From Linepithema humile (Eukaryota > Arthropoda > Insecta > Hymenoptera > Formicidae), in contig NC_090131.1 of assembly GCF_040581485.1 (NCBI RefSeq), positions 3,968,001-4,032,000 of the forward strand: DNA of 64,000 bases, written 5' to 3'. Below are positions 11,567-24,358 of this stretch, one piece after another. Both the position numbers and the translations under genes were made by a program. The stretch's first letter is position 1. Every line of letters starts with the position of its first letter. A model generated the notes under the pieces. That model saw only the letters and a list, made by a program, of their open reading frames with translations, made no database searches and was not told where the DNA came from.

Positions 11567-13207
11567 TTAAAATAATCTCTTAGTGACGTACGACATTGTG
11601 TCTGTTTCAAGTGATGAAACGCGTTTCGACGAACCATTTGTGTCATGTGTTTCTGGTATATTTTTCAATTTGTCCTTATGTCTCGTTTTTATATGATTAT
11701 CCAAAAAATCATGAATAGAAAGAGTTATACCCTTATAACAAATATTACACTCCACCACAAAATCATCTCTTTTTGTCCAATATTTCCATAGCCAACTGCA
11801 AAGTATATGATTCTTCCGTTGTTCGTCAGAATGCGACTTCAAGTGTTTTGTTACAGATACGAATGTAGACTCAACATCTGTATTACAGATAATACATTGT
11901 GAATATAATATGTTTGAATACTTGAAATACATCCATGGCTCTTTCATTCGTTTTTCTTCTTCGTATTTCCAAATTGTATCATGTTTTATTATTATATGTT
12001 CTTCAAAGTACTCATACTTTATATAAATGTATTCATTATTGCAAAACTTGCACTTTGCTTCAAAATCCGAATTCAGTTTCACATAATATTCCCACACATG
12101 TTTTTCAGTTGCAATATTTAGTGAAATAGACATTGTGTCTGTTTCAAGTGATGAAACACGTTCTGACAAAACAACTGTGTCATGTATTTCTTGTATATTT
12201 TTCAATTTGTCCTTATGTTTCGTTTTTATGTGATTATCCAAAAAATCATGAATAGAAAGAGTTATATCCTTATGACAAATATTACACTCCACCACAAAAT
12301 CATCTCTTTTTGTCCAATATTTCCATAGCCAATTGCGAAGTATATGATTCTTCCGTTGTTCGTCAGAATGCGACTTCAAGTGTTCTGTTACAGATTCGAA
12401 TGTAGACTCGACATGTGTATCACAGATAAAACATTGTGAATATAATATGTTTACATACGTAAAATACATCCATGGCTCTTCTATTGGTTTTTTCTCTTCT
12501 TCGTGTTTCCAAATTGTTTCATGTCTTGCTATATGTTCTTCAAAGTTCCTAAATCTTATATAAATGTATTCATCATTGCAAAACTTGCACTTTGCTTCAA
12601 AATCCGAATCCAGTTTCACATAATATTCCCACACATGTTTTTCAGTTGCAATATTTAGTGAAATAGACATTGTGTCTGTTTCAAATGATGAAACACGTTC
12701 TGACAAAACAACTGTGTCATGTATTTCTTGTATATTTTTCAATTTGTCCTTATGATACGATTTTATATGATCATTCAGATGACTTTGAATATCAAGACGT
12801 ACATCCTTATTACAAATATTACACTCCACCACAAAATCACCTTTTTTTGTCCAATATTTCCATTGCCAATTGAAGGGTATATGATTCTTTCGTTGTTCTT
12901 CAGAATGCGACTTCAAGTGTTCTGCTACAGATTTTAATGTAGACTGAACATGTTTATTACAGATAATACATTGTGAATATAATATGTTTAAATACTTGAA
13001 ATACATCCATGAGTCTTTCGTTAGTCTTTTCTCTTCGTTCTCTTCGTAATTGCAAATTGCTGTATGAAATTCTATTATATGAGTTTTAAACTTTGAGGAG
13101 CTTATATAAGTATATTTTTGTTCGCAAAACTTGCACTCTGCTTTAAAATTAAACAGTTTTGTATAATATTCCCACACATACTTTTGATTTGTAATACGTA
13201 GCGACAT
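11567..13207 (-). CDS. Tandem-module BED-type zinc-finger protein (9 fingers, 546 aa)
   Basis: This is a probable nuclear DNA-binding protein; its target is unknown. The 546 residues are three consecutive 179-residue modules (1-179, 180-358, 359-537) and a nine-residue tail. Each module holds three fingers of the BED pattern: an aromatic Trp motif, then C-x2-C, then H-x3/4-H. In module 1 the ligands are C25/C28/H43/H48 (preceded by W12), C80/C83/H97/H101 (W67) and C129/C132/H147/H152 (W116). All 36 ligands of the nine fingers are intact. I start at the ATG at 13207 because the frame upstream opens with TTG at 13291 and has no ATG before this one; the base at -3 is A. The upstream in-frame leader resembles the inter-module linker (RVSSLETDT). 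I see no transposase catalytic core and no hAT dimerisation region, so this is more likely a domesticated or expanded BED gene than a transposase. No introns are needed. The family (BED or C2H2) is clear; the function is not. Confidence 0.8.
   Translation of the reverse strand: MSLRITNQKYVWEYYTKLFNFKAECKFCEQKYTYISSSKFKTHIIEFHTAICNYEENEEKRLTKDSWMYFKYLNILYSQCIICNKHVQSTLKSVAEHLKSHSEEQRKNHIPFNWQWKYWTKKGDFVVECNICNKDVRLDIQSHLNDHIKSYHKDKLKNIQEIHDTVVLSERVSSFETDTMSISLNIATEKHVWEYYVKLDSDFEAKCKFCNDEYIYIRFRNFEEHIARHETIWKHEEEKKPIEEPWMYFTYVNILYSQCFICDTHVESTFESVTEHLKSHSDEQRKNHILRNWLWKYWTKRDDFVVECNICHKDITLSIHDFLDNHIKTKHKDKLKNIQEIHDTVVLSERVSSLETDTMSISLNIATEKHVWEYYVKLNSDFEAKCKFCNNEYIYIKYEYFEEHIIIKHDTIWKYEEEKRMKEPWMYFKYSNILYSQCIICNTDVESTFVSVTKHLKSHSDEQRKNHILCSWLWKYWTKRDDFVVECNICYKGITLSIHDFLDNHIKTRHKDKLKNIPETHDTNGSSKRVSSLETDTMSYVTKRLF
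11597..12133 (-). repeat. 537-bp coding repeat, module 3
   Basis: Third module of the BED-finger gene, beginning with an in-frame ATG like the other two. By hand alignment it is closest to module 2, with roughly 41 base differences and two compensating 3-nt indels over 537 bp. Finger A here has H-x4-H where module 2 has H-x3-H. The linker near its end differs from the others (NGSSKRVSS instead of VVLSERVSS). Confidence 0.9.
12134..12670 (-). repeat. 537-bp coding repeat, module 2
   Basis: Second module of the BED-finger gene. The spacing between the four Met-Ser codons (13207, 12670, 12133, 11596) is exactly 537 bp each time. All cysteine and histidine ligands are kept. Confidence 0.9.
12671..13207 (-). 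repeat. 537-bp coding repeat, module 1
   Basis: First and most divergent module of the BED-finger gene, containing the probable start codon. Compared with modules 2 and 3 it differs throughout the finger loops but keeps the same length and all ligands, which suggests it split off before modules 2 and 3 separated. Confidence 0.9.
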
Positions 13208-16200
13208 TATGTACGTCTGAAGTGACTGGACGCGTGTAACTGAATACGACACAAGCCTAACCTTTCCGTCGAAAAGTATAAAAGAGGACAAAAGAAGACG
13301 AATAATTTTCCATTTGAATGTAAATATTGACGTCGACCAAATCTAACTAACAATTATCAAAACACACGGTAACATCTTGTGTCGAGTATGTATAGTAATA
13401 ACATCTCAGCGAAAGACAGTTACAACGTATCCTACACGAATATACACTGTTTTGTGCGAAATAATGCAAAATAATGCACAAATAATATATTATCTATGTG
13501 TATCAAATAAAACTACTTTCAAATTATGGCTAAATCAAAGGAATTGATATGATTATATAAAAAAAAGCATATTTTTTCGAATTATTTATACTGCATTAAA
13601 TGCAATTGACATACTAATTACAGAAATAAATAAATATGATTGACTCAATAGATATAATTGCATAAAAAAAATTATTATGTGCATTTATCCACCTGATTTA
13701 TTTTCAAAATGGCATTATATCAACGTTGACTTTTCTTTACAAGATGCCCCAAGAATTATTGATTTAAATAATGAAAATCTTCCATGTTTTTTAAAAAATA
13801 GGATACATCAATTGTATAATTTATTATATATTTTAAATTGATATTAAATCAAAGGACTTCTCGGACGATACAAATATTCACAAAAAATAAAGATAATGCT
13901 TTTCACCTGATAAGAAATCTCTTTCAAAAGTCGCAATCTACAAAACAATTTACAAAGCAAAGATACTATTATTGATATATTCTTGAACATAACGAGAATT
14001 ATCCGTCAAAGGTAATAATAAAAATTCTCCCTTGTGAAAAGTGATGAAAGTGATTTCTACGAGGTTCAGTTTCAAACCGCTGGTTACAGAAAGTGTAATT
14101 TAGATAGAAATAACAAGTGAGGAGTATAATGGCTATGTAATATATGTTATTTAAGAAATATATCTCTGACGCATTCAAAAAAATATGCTCTGTAAAGATA
14201 ATAATTCGTTATTATTGAAAATTTTATCAATAAAAATACAGCGTGCGTTGGGAGCGAGAATTGCATGTAAGAAACGGATTTTTTCGATACTTTATCGTTA
14301 ACCAATAAGCAAAGTGCTATTTCTTTATAAACTTACTTTTTTATATGAAATATTAACACAAAGGTAGGCGAGTTTGAATAAAATATCGCTATATCATGGC
14401 TGGTGAACGCGGTTCATGGTCTGACAAATTTATCGCTAATTAATTTCGACTCGATCGAGCCATACGTTCAAAATTTCCATAGAATCCACGCCGGTACGGC
14501 GTGCTGCAGCCGCGTGTGTTCGAAAAATGAATTACTCTCGACGTCGATGCGTCATATTGTCGTTTATTCGACGCTGCAGACGTGGAAAAAATAAAGCGCA
14601 CCGCGACATGAGAGGGAAGAGCGATAACTACCTGTGGGCAGCTCGTAAAACCGATTATTAATATTTTATTTCCAATTCGTGTGTCTCGTCATTCTTGCGG
14701 GCGCGTATTGAAAAACGTATCGAGCGTATCGTACATACATCTGTGCGCGCTTATAGTCACGTATGCATCTATCTGACATCAATAATCCATATCTATAAAA
14801 ATTCCCGACTTCATATTTTTACCTGTAATTTGTGTAGATTTAATATAATTTGTAATAACGCGTGTAATAAAAAGCGTTAGGAAAATACAATGCAATCATA
14901 TTTGAACAATTTGAATTCTATTATACGGCTCGCGTGTGCGTGCATTCAACCTTATTCATTCAGTACGTGAGGAAAGGTCCGTGCAAACATATCACGTAAA
15001 TGTTACGCAGAGAAATCATGTCGGTGTAATTTTATAGTTTCTACCGCAGAATTTAGCGTATCTGCATGAATGCGTGCGCACAGGCATATAATTGACTACG
15101 TATGCATAGAAACAACTAAATAAATTTCGAGTGGTGAAAATAAATCATCAACACGCGACTACATGTAAAGAAAGCCAAAGAAGTGGCATGTACACGTGTT
15201 TGTGGCTTCTGCCTATCATTTGTCACTCGTGCGGAATAAAATGTATTGTTGGCAAAAACGAAACTATGAATGTCAAGAAATATTTATATTCCACGAGAAA
15301 AAAAAATTTGAGTTAGAAACATCCTTGGTCTAAAAAGGATGCTGATTGTGAATTGCAAGACCAAACTAATTCCTGTTTTGAATCATGCAAAAATTAATTC
15401 ATACCTGAAACGCTATGTCACGTATTGCATTTATATGACACCATTTGCTACTAAATTGACACAATAACGCATAACGGTACAATTTTTCCAGTTAAAATGT
15501 GAAAGACCAAATATAAATGTATGTTATATTACTTCGAAATTGTGCGACTCAATAGACTCAATAATGAAAAAATTAAGGCTCAGAAAGTAGTTCTTTAACC
15601 TGCTGAATAAAATTGCATCAGAATGACAGAAATGCTCCTTACGGACAGTGACTGGTATGGACTGACGTTGCGCGGTCAAAGGAATTTAATTTTCAATAGA
15701 ATGTACTCAGTCGCATCAACGTTTCTATACGGCTGCTATGAATTAACGCCTTCGCGTGCTTTCCCTTAGGCGCTGCAGCCGTCACGATGCTCCTCGATCT
15801 TCGGGTTACACCGTAAAAATAAAGTTTCTTTTTACCATTTCGATCGCGCATTTAGGCATTTTACGCTGTGGCATTTTACGCGAAACGATGCATCGAGCCA
15901 ATGGCACGCGCTCGCCGAGTGTAATCGTTTTTACGAGAAATCGGTGCACACGCTCTCCCTTTGTCCCTTCGGCGAAACTGAACCAGCGAATTTCCGGCTC
16001 TGACGCGTACATAAAAAAAAAAGAAAGAAAAAAAAAGCACAGCGTTACGGCTGGCCAGCGTGAAAAAGGTGGAGCGGTTTTATTGAATTACAGATTTCGA
16101 AGACGGCGCGAGAGAGCGGTAGCGCGCGGTTTACTGCGAACATTTCGCCGTCCTCCATCACAATTCGAAGTCCCTTCTTTTATACGCGGTTACAGTTTCC

Positions 16201-19200
16201 TAGTGGAGGTCGACGACGTCGCCACTGACGTCGCCAATAAAATACATTCTGACGATTGTCGTTATCCCTACCCCGTTGTTCCCGACAGCGATAATAAATT
16301 TTCTCGTTACAGCCGAACCAAGTTGCCCTGGCGCCGCATTACGTAGCGCAAAGTGCGTTGTTGGTTGCAACGATAAAACCAATGTAAACGCGACAACAAT
16401 TTATTCCCGATCGAACAGAGTGAAAAAACAGAATTTCGCTGTTTCACGAACGATGTTTCATGAATGTACCATCAATTTGCTTTAAAATCGTAATATTAGC
16501 ATCGACGAGCGGACAGTATTGATTAGTACATTTATCATTTGGATAAATCTTGTTCATTTTCTAGCCAGTAATTTAATAATAAAATTCTTCACATTATTGG
16601 CTTTTGCACAAAATTGAACAAAAAGCAATGAAGAAAAAATAAAAAAATATATAACACTTTTCTGCAGAGCTTTCAATTTTCATTACAATTTCTTGCTCTC
16701 TTAAATTTATCTTAAGGAGTTATAATAAAATTAACGGAACATTTTAAAATATTCAATCCAGAAAAAATGATTTCAAAACGCTTAAAGCACTTCAAGATAA
16801 ACTTCCGCTGTGTTCGTTCTGAAAAGTTTTTCTCTCATCAAGTTCTTGCGGAGGAAAATAGACTTTCCTGCGCCAAGAGGACCGACCTCTCGCGATATTT
16901 TGAGTTTCTTTCAAGTTTCGAGCGTGGTGGAGAACGTAGATGAGTTTAAAGATTTCCGCAGAATCTCCCGAAAGGAAACAGAAACCGCTCGTTAAGATGA
17001 CCCATTCAAAGAGCTTTAAACATCATTATCGGCTGCTCGGTTCGGTTCGAAAAGAAACGCAACGGTGAAGCGGGGACGAAGAAGCGAGGAAACTTTTCCT
17101 GTCGGGCTCCTTTTACGAGGGAAACTTTCCGTGCATTTCCGCGGTCGACGATTGCAAGTCATTCATTCTGGTCTGTTCTCGCGTTCATGCACGAGGTCCA
17201 ACAAATTTTAACTTCTATAACGAGAAATAATGGTCCTATCGGTTCAAGTGGAACCGGTTGAACCCAATTTACATAGTGATGTATAACTTTGGCGCGCCAC
17301 GGTAAATCTACTTTTAACACTTCGCCGACCGACTGCGTATTTCCAGGAGTCCGCTTCGCAAAGATATTATAAATCGTTACGATTTTATCACTCTTATTTT
17401 GCTTTCTCAATTTGCATACGTGCTTCATAGCTCTCGACTATCCGCGACCAAGGCGGCACTTATTGAAAACTTTATCTACGATTAATCACTGCTGCTTATC
17501 ACGTGAATACATTAACACGCCTTTTATATTACAACTTGCGTAATATATTAGGCATGAATATTAATTCTTACGCAAAACTTTCTGCGCTCCACATGAGTAT
17601 TAAATCGACCCTGGCATCTTATGCATAAAGATGATTACCTCCGACACGCCGTGATCTTTCTAACGTAGGTATGCAAAATAATTCAGAGAAATTTTAACCT
17701 CTCCTTCACCTCAAGAAATTGGATGGCCGAAATTTTGGAGAAATTCAACACTCAGAGAGAAGACTAGAGAAGTGAAAGTGTCTGAACGATTAAACAAATA
17801 CAAATTTGTGAGACAAAACGTTATGCTTACGCAAAGTTCTTTATTTTGTTTTCTCATTGTTTAGCAAAAATAATGTAGTTTATATTTAATTTATACGTAA
17901 AAAAATTTAATAAATTTCTGTTATTTATCGTATAATTTTTACAGTTATGTAAATTTACCGATTTTTTTACAGTACATATAACACGTGCTTAGTACAAATC
18001 CTCTATTATCCTCCACATAACACGTTTTTTTTTTCGTGAAAGTGAGATAGGGAATAAAATTATTTGAGCAACAACAACAGTTTTTAGATAATTAAAATAG
18101 TTGCTGCATGATAATATTTTGAAAATATTTCCATATTTATGAATAAAACGAGATTAAAATGGAATAAAGTTCCTAATGTACTCATTTCCGCGTAACATAG
18201 CCAGCATGCAACGTATGAAATGAACGCTTGCCGGGCTCATTCGTGAAAATATACTCCGACAAACGGTGGCGGCGCGCCGAAGTGCAAACAGGCGTGAATG
18301 TTTGCAATTAGCAAACATCAGCCATCGGGGCGGAAAGTTTGTTGACGATTCGCGCAACATCCGGTGATTGTTGCCGGAAGTCGAAACTCGCTTCTGTAAA
18401 GCCTTCCGGGGAATGAAGACCTGGCCCCGACAGTCACCGCTCGGCTCTAGCCACAGCCAGTGTTGTACTTCCGAAACAGTTGCGGATCTTCCGCACAGTC
18501 GCGATAAACCGAGCACAGGACGATACTAACTCGCTGCAGAATCTGTACAACTGAAGTCTACGTGATCTCCTATTGAAATCCAGACGCGAACTAAATTTCG
18601 ACGATTAAACTGGACAACATAGTGTTAAGTTCCGTCTGTATTGTTGTGGCAAGTAAGATGATTAGCTTCCAATTGTATTGGTATATATCGAGTAAAATAT
18701 TAACTTTAAATAAAATAAGAATCGACGCGTGATTTTCAATAACTCAAAATCAAAGAATCTACAGACGAAAATATTGTGGTGATAATTTGATATTCACAAT
18801 TATAAGATAACATCGAGTTATTAAAATTTTATCAGTCGCAGCAGATTATTGTATTGCAGGCTCAAAAATAAACAACAACAATAATAGTATGTATATCCTA
18901 CACAGAAAATTACTCTGGCAATAGGCTTGATAAAGGGATTCATGTAAATATGCGAAAATACCAGCGGCAGGGCCAAAGGGACGTGCCACTTTGGTGCGCA
19001 AGGCTTCTGTAATAATTAAAGTGCGTTGCACGCTGCCAAAGCGACCCCTAGTAATTACGACAAACTCACAGGGTCATTTTGTTGCGAGAGCTCAGCGCTT
19101 CGTTAACATTATGATCAAAAGCATTGCGTTGCTCAATTAATAATTCGCAACACGCTCAGGTAGCGTGTAATACAATAATACGCCTGTCCCATTGCGTTAT

Positions 19201-19506
19201 GCAAAATATTGGCTTCAATGAGAATGAAAAACGAGCCACGCTCGGCAATTGAATCGCACCGGTCGATTAAATATCAACAGTTTGGAATGATATTTTGTCA
19301 CGACAAAGAGCGGCTGCCATGGTGATACGCGGTTGACGGTCGTTCCGCGAGAAACCCTATTGGCATTTCGTTAAGTTCATGAAAGCGTTTTGTTCGTTAG
19401 TTCACGATGCATATATAATATCGGGCACGCACGCCCGCTAAACACTTTACATGCAATTCTAACGTTAATTGCCACGTAGTAAAGCGCTTTGCACATTTTA
19501 CAGCGT

Positions 19507-19540
19507 ATCTAAACATATTCAATGTTGAATATGTTTAGAT
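19507..19540. repeat. 34-nt perfect inverted repeat
   Basis: Two 16-bp arms (ATCTAAACATATTCAA and its complement) are separated by only TG. The arms are AT-rich and match perfectly. It is too tight for a microRNA precursor and could be a cruciform or a scar of a mobile end. Confidence 0.9.
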
Positions 19541-22500
19541 TAGACACGTGAACATTCAAGCACTTCTCGGTATAATTTTAAGCGTCTTAAAAGATCCGAA
19601 AGATTTTACAAACTTTAACCATACGACTATTTAATTGCGGTAAAAAAATTCAGTGAATTTACAAATAAATGTAAAAATTATATCACTTCATAAAGATTAT
19701 GTTATTTTATCTTTTATTGTGGAAATATATTCTTTTATTTTGTATGGAGAATTACACAAATACACAAGTGACATTAGAAATTAATTTCATCCACAAGCAC
19801 AGTAAAATTACATACGTGTAAATATTTATAACTTTCATAGTGTTTCCTAAAATAATTCATCATAATAATAGTGATTTTGCATTAATTGTTTATACAGTAC
19901 GCGAAATCGCGGTAAATATTTCGCGACGGTTCGCACAATGAAGCAAATAACAAATTGTGAGAGAACGGAACATCGAAGTCTTTTAATCAAGTCTTTTAAT
20001 TTTTGATTCGACGCGACAGCGAGCAGGACGTTTTAAAGGTCGTGCTTGAAACGAGCCCGGCATACAAAAACAGAAATCAAAATTCGTTATGCACCGTCTA
20101 GACACGGCCTTGCCGACGAGCGAGCGAATTTGTTCGCGAGCAACAAAACTTGACTCGGCTGAACGAACGAACGACATGGTGACTAATAGGCAGTAGCAAC
20201 AGGAATGAGTTACTTCGAATGAGCTGCGTATCGAACGTGTCGCTCGGACGTGGCGATTCATCTTCCCTGATCTTTTCGACCGTAATCGAAAATGCGAAAT
20301 GTCGCGCTGCCCGACAGTTTTTACTCAATTCTATTGGAATTTGTAAATCTCCTAATGCGAGGAAAAATATTTTTATTTGATTCCAAGACTGTAAAAAATT
20401 GGCTGATAACTTTAGTTATACAAATATTAAAAATCATGAAAAAGATAATTGGATATTGTTCGAAGAACTCGGAAAGATTTTTGCGTTGGAAAAGTCAAAG
20501 CGCTTTATGGAACGCTGCACCGGATCTTATTAATTACGTTCCGGTGTTGGTGTTAGAAGTGCATGTCAAATGAAGACAGAGATCTCTCGAGTAACTTCGA
20601 CTGACATCGGAACTTGTCCCGGTCTAGTAACCGGGAACTTGTACGTAACATGTGTTCTTACCCTGTAGGCATCTAGTTAACGGATGCACTCATGCTCGCG
20701 GATGTTGAGTGCCTTTTGAATACGCTCGCTGCTTATTAACTGTAGTTAATTCCAAAATGCAATGCATGACAATCCCCCATAATTAATTCCCGTAATACAA
20801 TTACTACTCGCGATCTGAACAGTTGCAATAAATCTTAATCTCTTACGTCGCGAGAGAAATAGCTTCTTGCTGACAATAACGAATGAAACACTAGATAAGT
20901 GAATAATAAATCTTATTTCGCGCAACGATATCGCGCGCAAAAACAAAAGAAAGAAGAAAAGGTAATGAGAAAATCTTGGAGGCCGCATGGAATAAATCAA
21001 TCATTGTTGATTATGTTTATCAGGATAGTTTCCGCCTTGAGATTGAGAAACCAATTTGATCAAGCAACGATATGGTTGCCACTTCTTTGCTTCTATCTTA
21101 ACATTTTTCACTTTGGATCGAGAAGGTTAAATGGCGGCGTCGGAAGTACATGTCAGCAACAAGAACCGTGGAAATATCGAAGTTACTTCAGCTTCAAGCT
21201 ACGTACTATACAACTCCGCGCGAAACTTCTCTCTCCCTCTTTCCCTCGTGCTAGTAATCGAGAAGTACATAGTACAACTCGGACTACCTGTCCACACTCG
21301 AGTGGCTTGGAAATGAGTTTCGCGGCGTTAACCGCGATCTTGACCGCGGCACGAAAGCGCGGTATTGCTACTATACTGCGGCAGACAGACGACAATGGCC
21401 AAACAACATGCCAAATTAACAAAACTCGTATCTACAAATTCTGTCCACATAATATTCCTTCCACAAAGAACGAAAATAACATACAAATAATTCTAAATAA
21501 TAATTTTGCTCAATCGACAGAAAGTGTTTTATAACCAATTCTTTTCCGCGACAAACTTAATGTAATTCTACATGTTTAACACATGCTCAATTAAGAAAAA
21601 TAAATATATCAAAATTGAGGCGCTATTCATATTATGCAATATCATCACATAAATTTAATGTGTGATTTTAATAGTAGTTTAAATCTATTGTGCAGGTACA
21701 CGCTATTTTATAATCCCCGCGCCCCGCCGTCTAGTGTGCTCCCTTCGAAACCATTATTCATATAACGATTTGCAAATTTGCACAAACCATTCAACCAGGA
21801 TTATCGCCTACCGGTTTATCGGTAAACCACCTCACTATTTCTGTTTAGAGAGATATATAGTTTTGATTTTCAGAATTTCTATTTAATGGAATATATGTTC
21901 CAGTGCGCATACGTGTAACATGTGTAAAATTACACACGTATAAACCTCGTTAAGTAGAAGTAGTGTTTTGTTATCTACAAATAAACTTAAAATATGTTGA
22001 TAGAAACGCATATGCTTTGATGACGAAAACATAACACACAATTGTTATCGCGATTTATATGTCACATATTTTACGTTAAATGTACCAAAATCGTCGAGAT
22101 AAACGATATCATTGTATTTATCGTGATACGGGAAGAATATCCCATGAGATTTGTTAATTCTATAGCATAATAAATTTTCTGGTGAAATAACGGGTCGATA
22201 AGTGCAATACTGCATTTAGAAAGTTACAATTTGTCTGGGATATTTATGTTCAGTAATTTGTTAACTCCATTGACAGAGAATACTGAACAGAGAACATTAC
22301 GCGGAATCTCTCGCAAGCTGCAACGAAATAGCAGAAAATACAACATTATTGCAAGTTTTTTTTTTAATTTAATTACTTTTTAAAATAGTAGCCGCCTTAA
22401 ATACGGACCGTTAAATATTCAAGTATACAAATAATCTACAATATCTTTTAAGTATTTTTCTCCTATCTTTTTTGTGTCAGTTAAACATGTAGTTCATATT

Positions 22501-22871
22501 TATATTGTAGGTCGTTTCGTATGCATCGTTGCGACAATAACGGTGATACTAGTCGCAGCGTGGGCCAAAATAACAGGAAAATAACGCGATCATTGTACCG
22601 CACGGAACAACTGTATTTGCTGTGATACCTGCCATTCAACTTTCATAGAGGAATACTGGCTCAATTTAATAGCTACTCTACTAACGGTGGGAAGGACAGC
22701 TCTATTATAACCGTAATAGATATGCAGCATTATATAAAGTCCAACAGAGTCTTAAAGGTAAGACAGATCATTGAGAATATCCATAACAATCGCTTTTAGT
22801 AATAAACTTGTAGACCTCATTCGATAATTTTGCCATATTTCCTTGGCACTATTATATTTGTGTAAAATTGA

Positions 22872-22937
22872 TTTTTATTTGTATATATACTTTTAAATAT
22901 TTTTTTATTTTTATTTGTATATATACTTTTAAATATT
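22872..22937. repeat. Two-copy 37-bp tandem repeat
   Basis: The segment containing TTTGTATATATACTTTTAAA occurs twice head to tail with a 37-bp period. AT-rich, with no gene nearby. Confidence 0.8.
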
Positions 22938-24336
22938 CAACTAAATGTTGCGCAATATCTACTAGAATATTAAGTTCATTGATATTGTATAGTACATAAG
23001 CAATTTTTTATTTTTTCAAGTTAAAACATGCAAACTAAATACACAAAATTAGAGCAATGACGCGATCATAAAAAAATATATATACATAAATACATGAAAG
23101 ATAAATTCTCTTTTATCTCTACTTTCTTAAGTTATGGATTTGCATTTATTCATGTGATAAAACTAAATTTGAATTTCAACTGAATAATAATTAAATCTAT
23201 GTAAATCGATAGCGCAATTGGCGATTCACATTTATTTTATGATCCCGGAAACCTAGAAATTTGTATCGCGTTTACTTCCATCTGTAAAAGTTCTTTCCTA
23301 TCGCTGATCAGAATCCAACGCCGCAGCGCGCGCTGCAATACGGTATCAGTGATATATCTCGTCCATTCGCAATTCGATCTACTCGTATTTCAATTCCTTC
23401 CATCGAATCGGCGAGAATGCCCGACGCAAGCTAGTGCAAAATACAACTTGTAGCTGCCATAAACTATAGAAGAAGCAGAAAACCAAACGGTTATTCAATC
23501 GATCGATTACCGCTCGTCGAATAATGCCGCATAGACATTTTGCATGTAACAGCGATATAACGATGCTCTCCTCTTTGAAAAGCTTCGTTACGGAGCACCA
23601 TCGTCATGCATAATTAATCAGCGTGCGTAACTCTTGATGCATAAGATTATCCTATTAAACGAGGTTCGATCACGGGCGTCATTGATAAAATTATGAAAAA
23701 AATCCATCACGCAACTTTGTAGAATATAATGAGAGAAATATTTAAACGTACATTTTCAAAATACATATTATTCTATTAAATATATTTTTAACAGTAAATC
23801 AAACTGCAATCAAACTATAGTTGTACTTCAACCAAATCATCAAAAATTCTATTTAATACTGCAAAATTTTCACGATATTTTTTCAACAAAAACAAGCGCC
23901 CTATTTATAAAAATTGTAATTATCCTACGGTTCTCCTGATAGAACTCCCATTTATATAGTGCGTGTCAGTTCACAACTCTAGTGCCGGGGTAGGATAATA
24001 AACATCCATTACCGGGTAACTCACTCAATATTGCAGCTTACGGTGAGCCTCCGGTGGATCGGTTGCGTGGTACGCGGGACATAATGGCGTACATTCGTTT
24101 CTAATAATGCACGCCTAGATTACCGTCGGGTTCCAAGATTCAGTATCGGACACCTGCATCTTGTGCCGATACGAGTCCAGTATTGCAACGGTATGTAGGA
24201 TCGATGCGGCGTTTGGGAGTCGTGTCGGGGGATGAACGGGGGTTCTTAACATAAGCCGAGAGAAATCATGGTATTACGCGTTGCAAGCGCCGGCTTGTTC
24301 GAAGCTTAAGCTAGTTGCTAGGATGAAAAGAAATTT

Positions 24337-24358
24337 TTAGCCGCGACCGCGCGGCTAA
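24337..24358. repeat. GC-rich 9-bp hairpin
   Basis: TTAGCCGCG and CGCGGCTAA flank the tetranucleotide ACCG, giving a perfect 9-bp stem. No associated gene was recognised. Confidence 0.75.

Noticed and set aside
11561..11602. A 34-nt intron (GTACGT...TTTCAG) joining module 4 to the gene
   Set aside because: It is shorter than plausible insect introns, and splicing would run into a stop after a few codons.
13208..13291. An N-terminal extension of the BED-finger protein to 574 residues
   Set aside because: The codon at 13291 is TTG, not ATG, and the segment resembles the later linker. I start the protein at 13207.
15756..16346. 196-codon plus-strand frame
   Set aside because: It runs through an A-rich low-complexity tract, has an overlapping antisense frame and no recognisable domain.
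20899..21534. 211-codon plus-strand frame
   Set aside because: No domain is recognisable and it has antisense frames of similar quality. Kept as noncoding.
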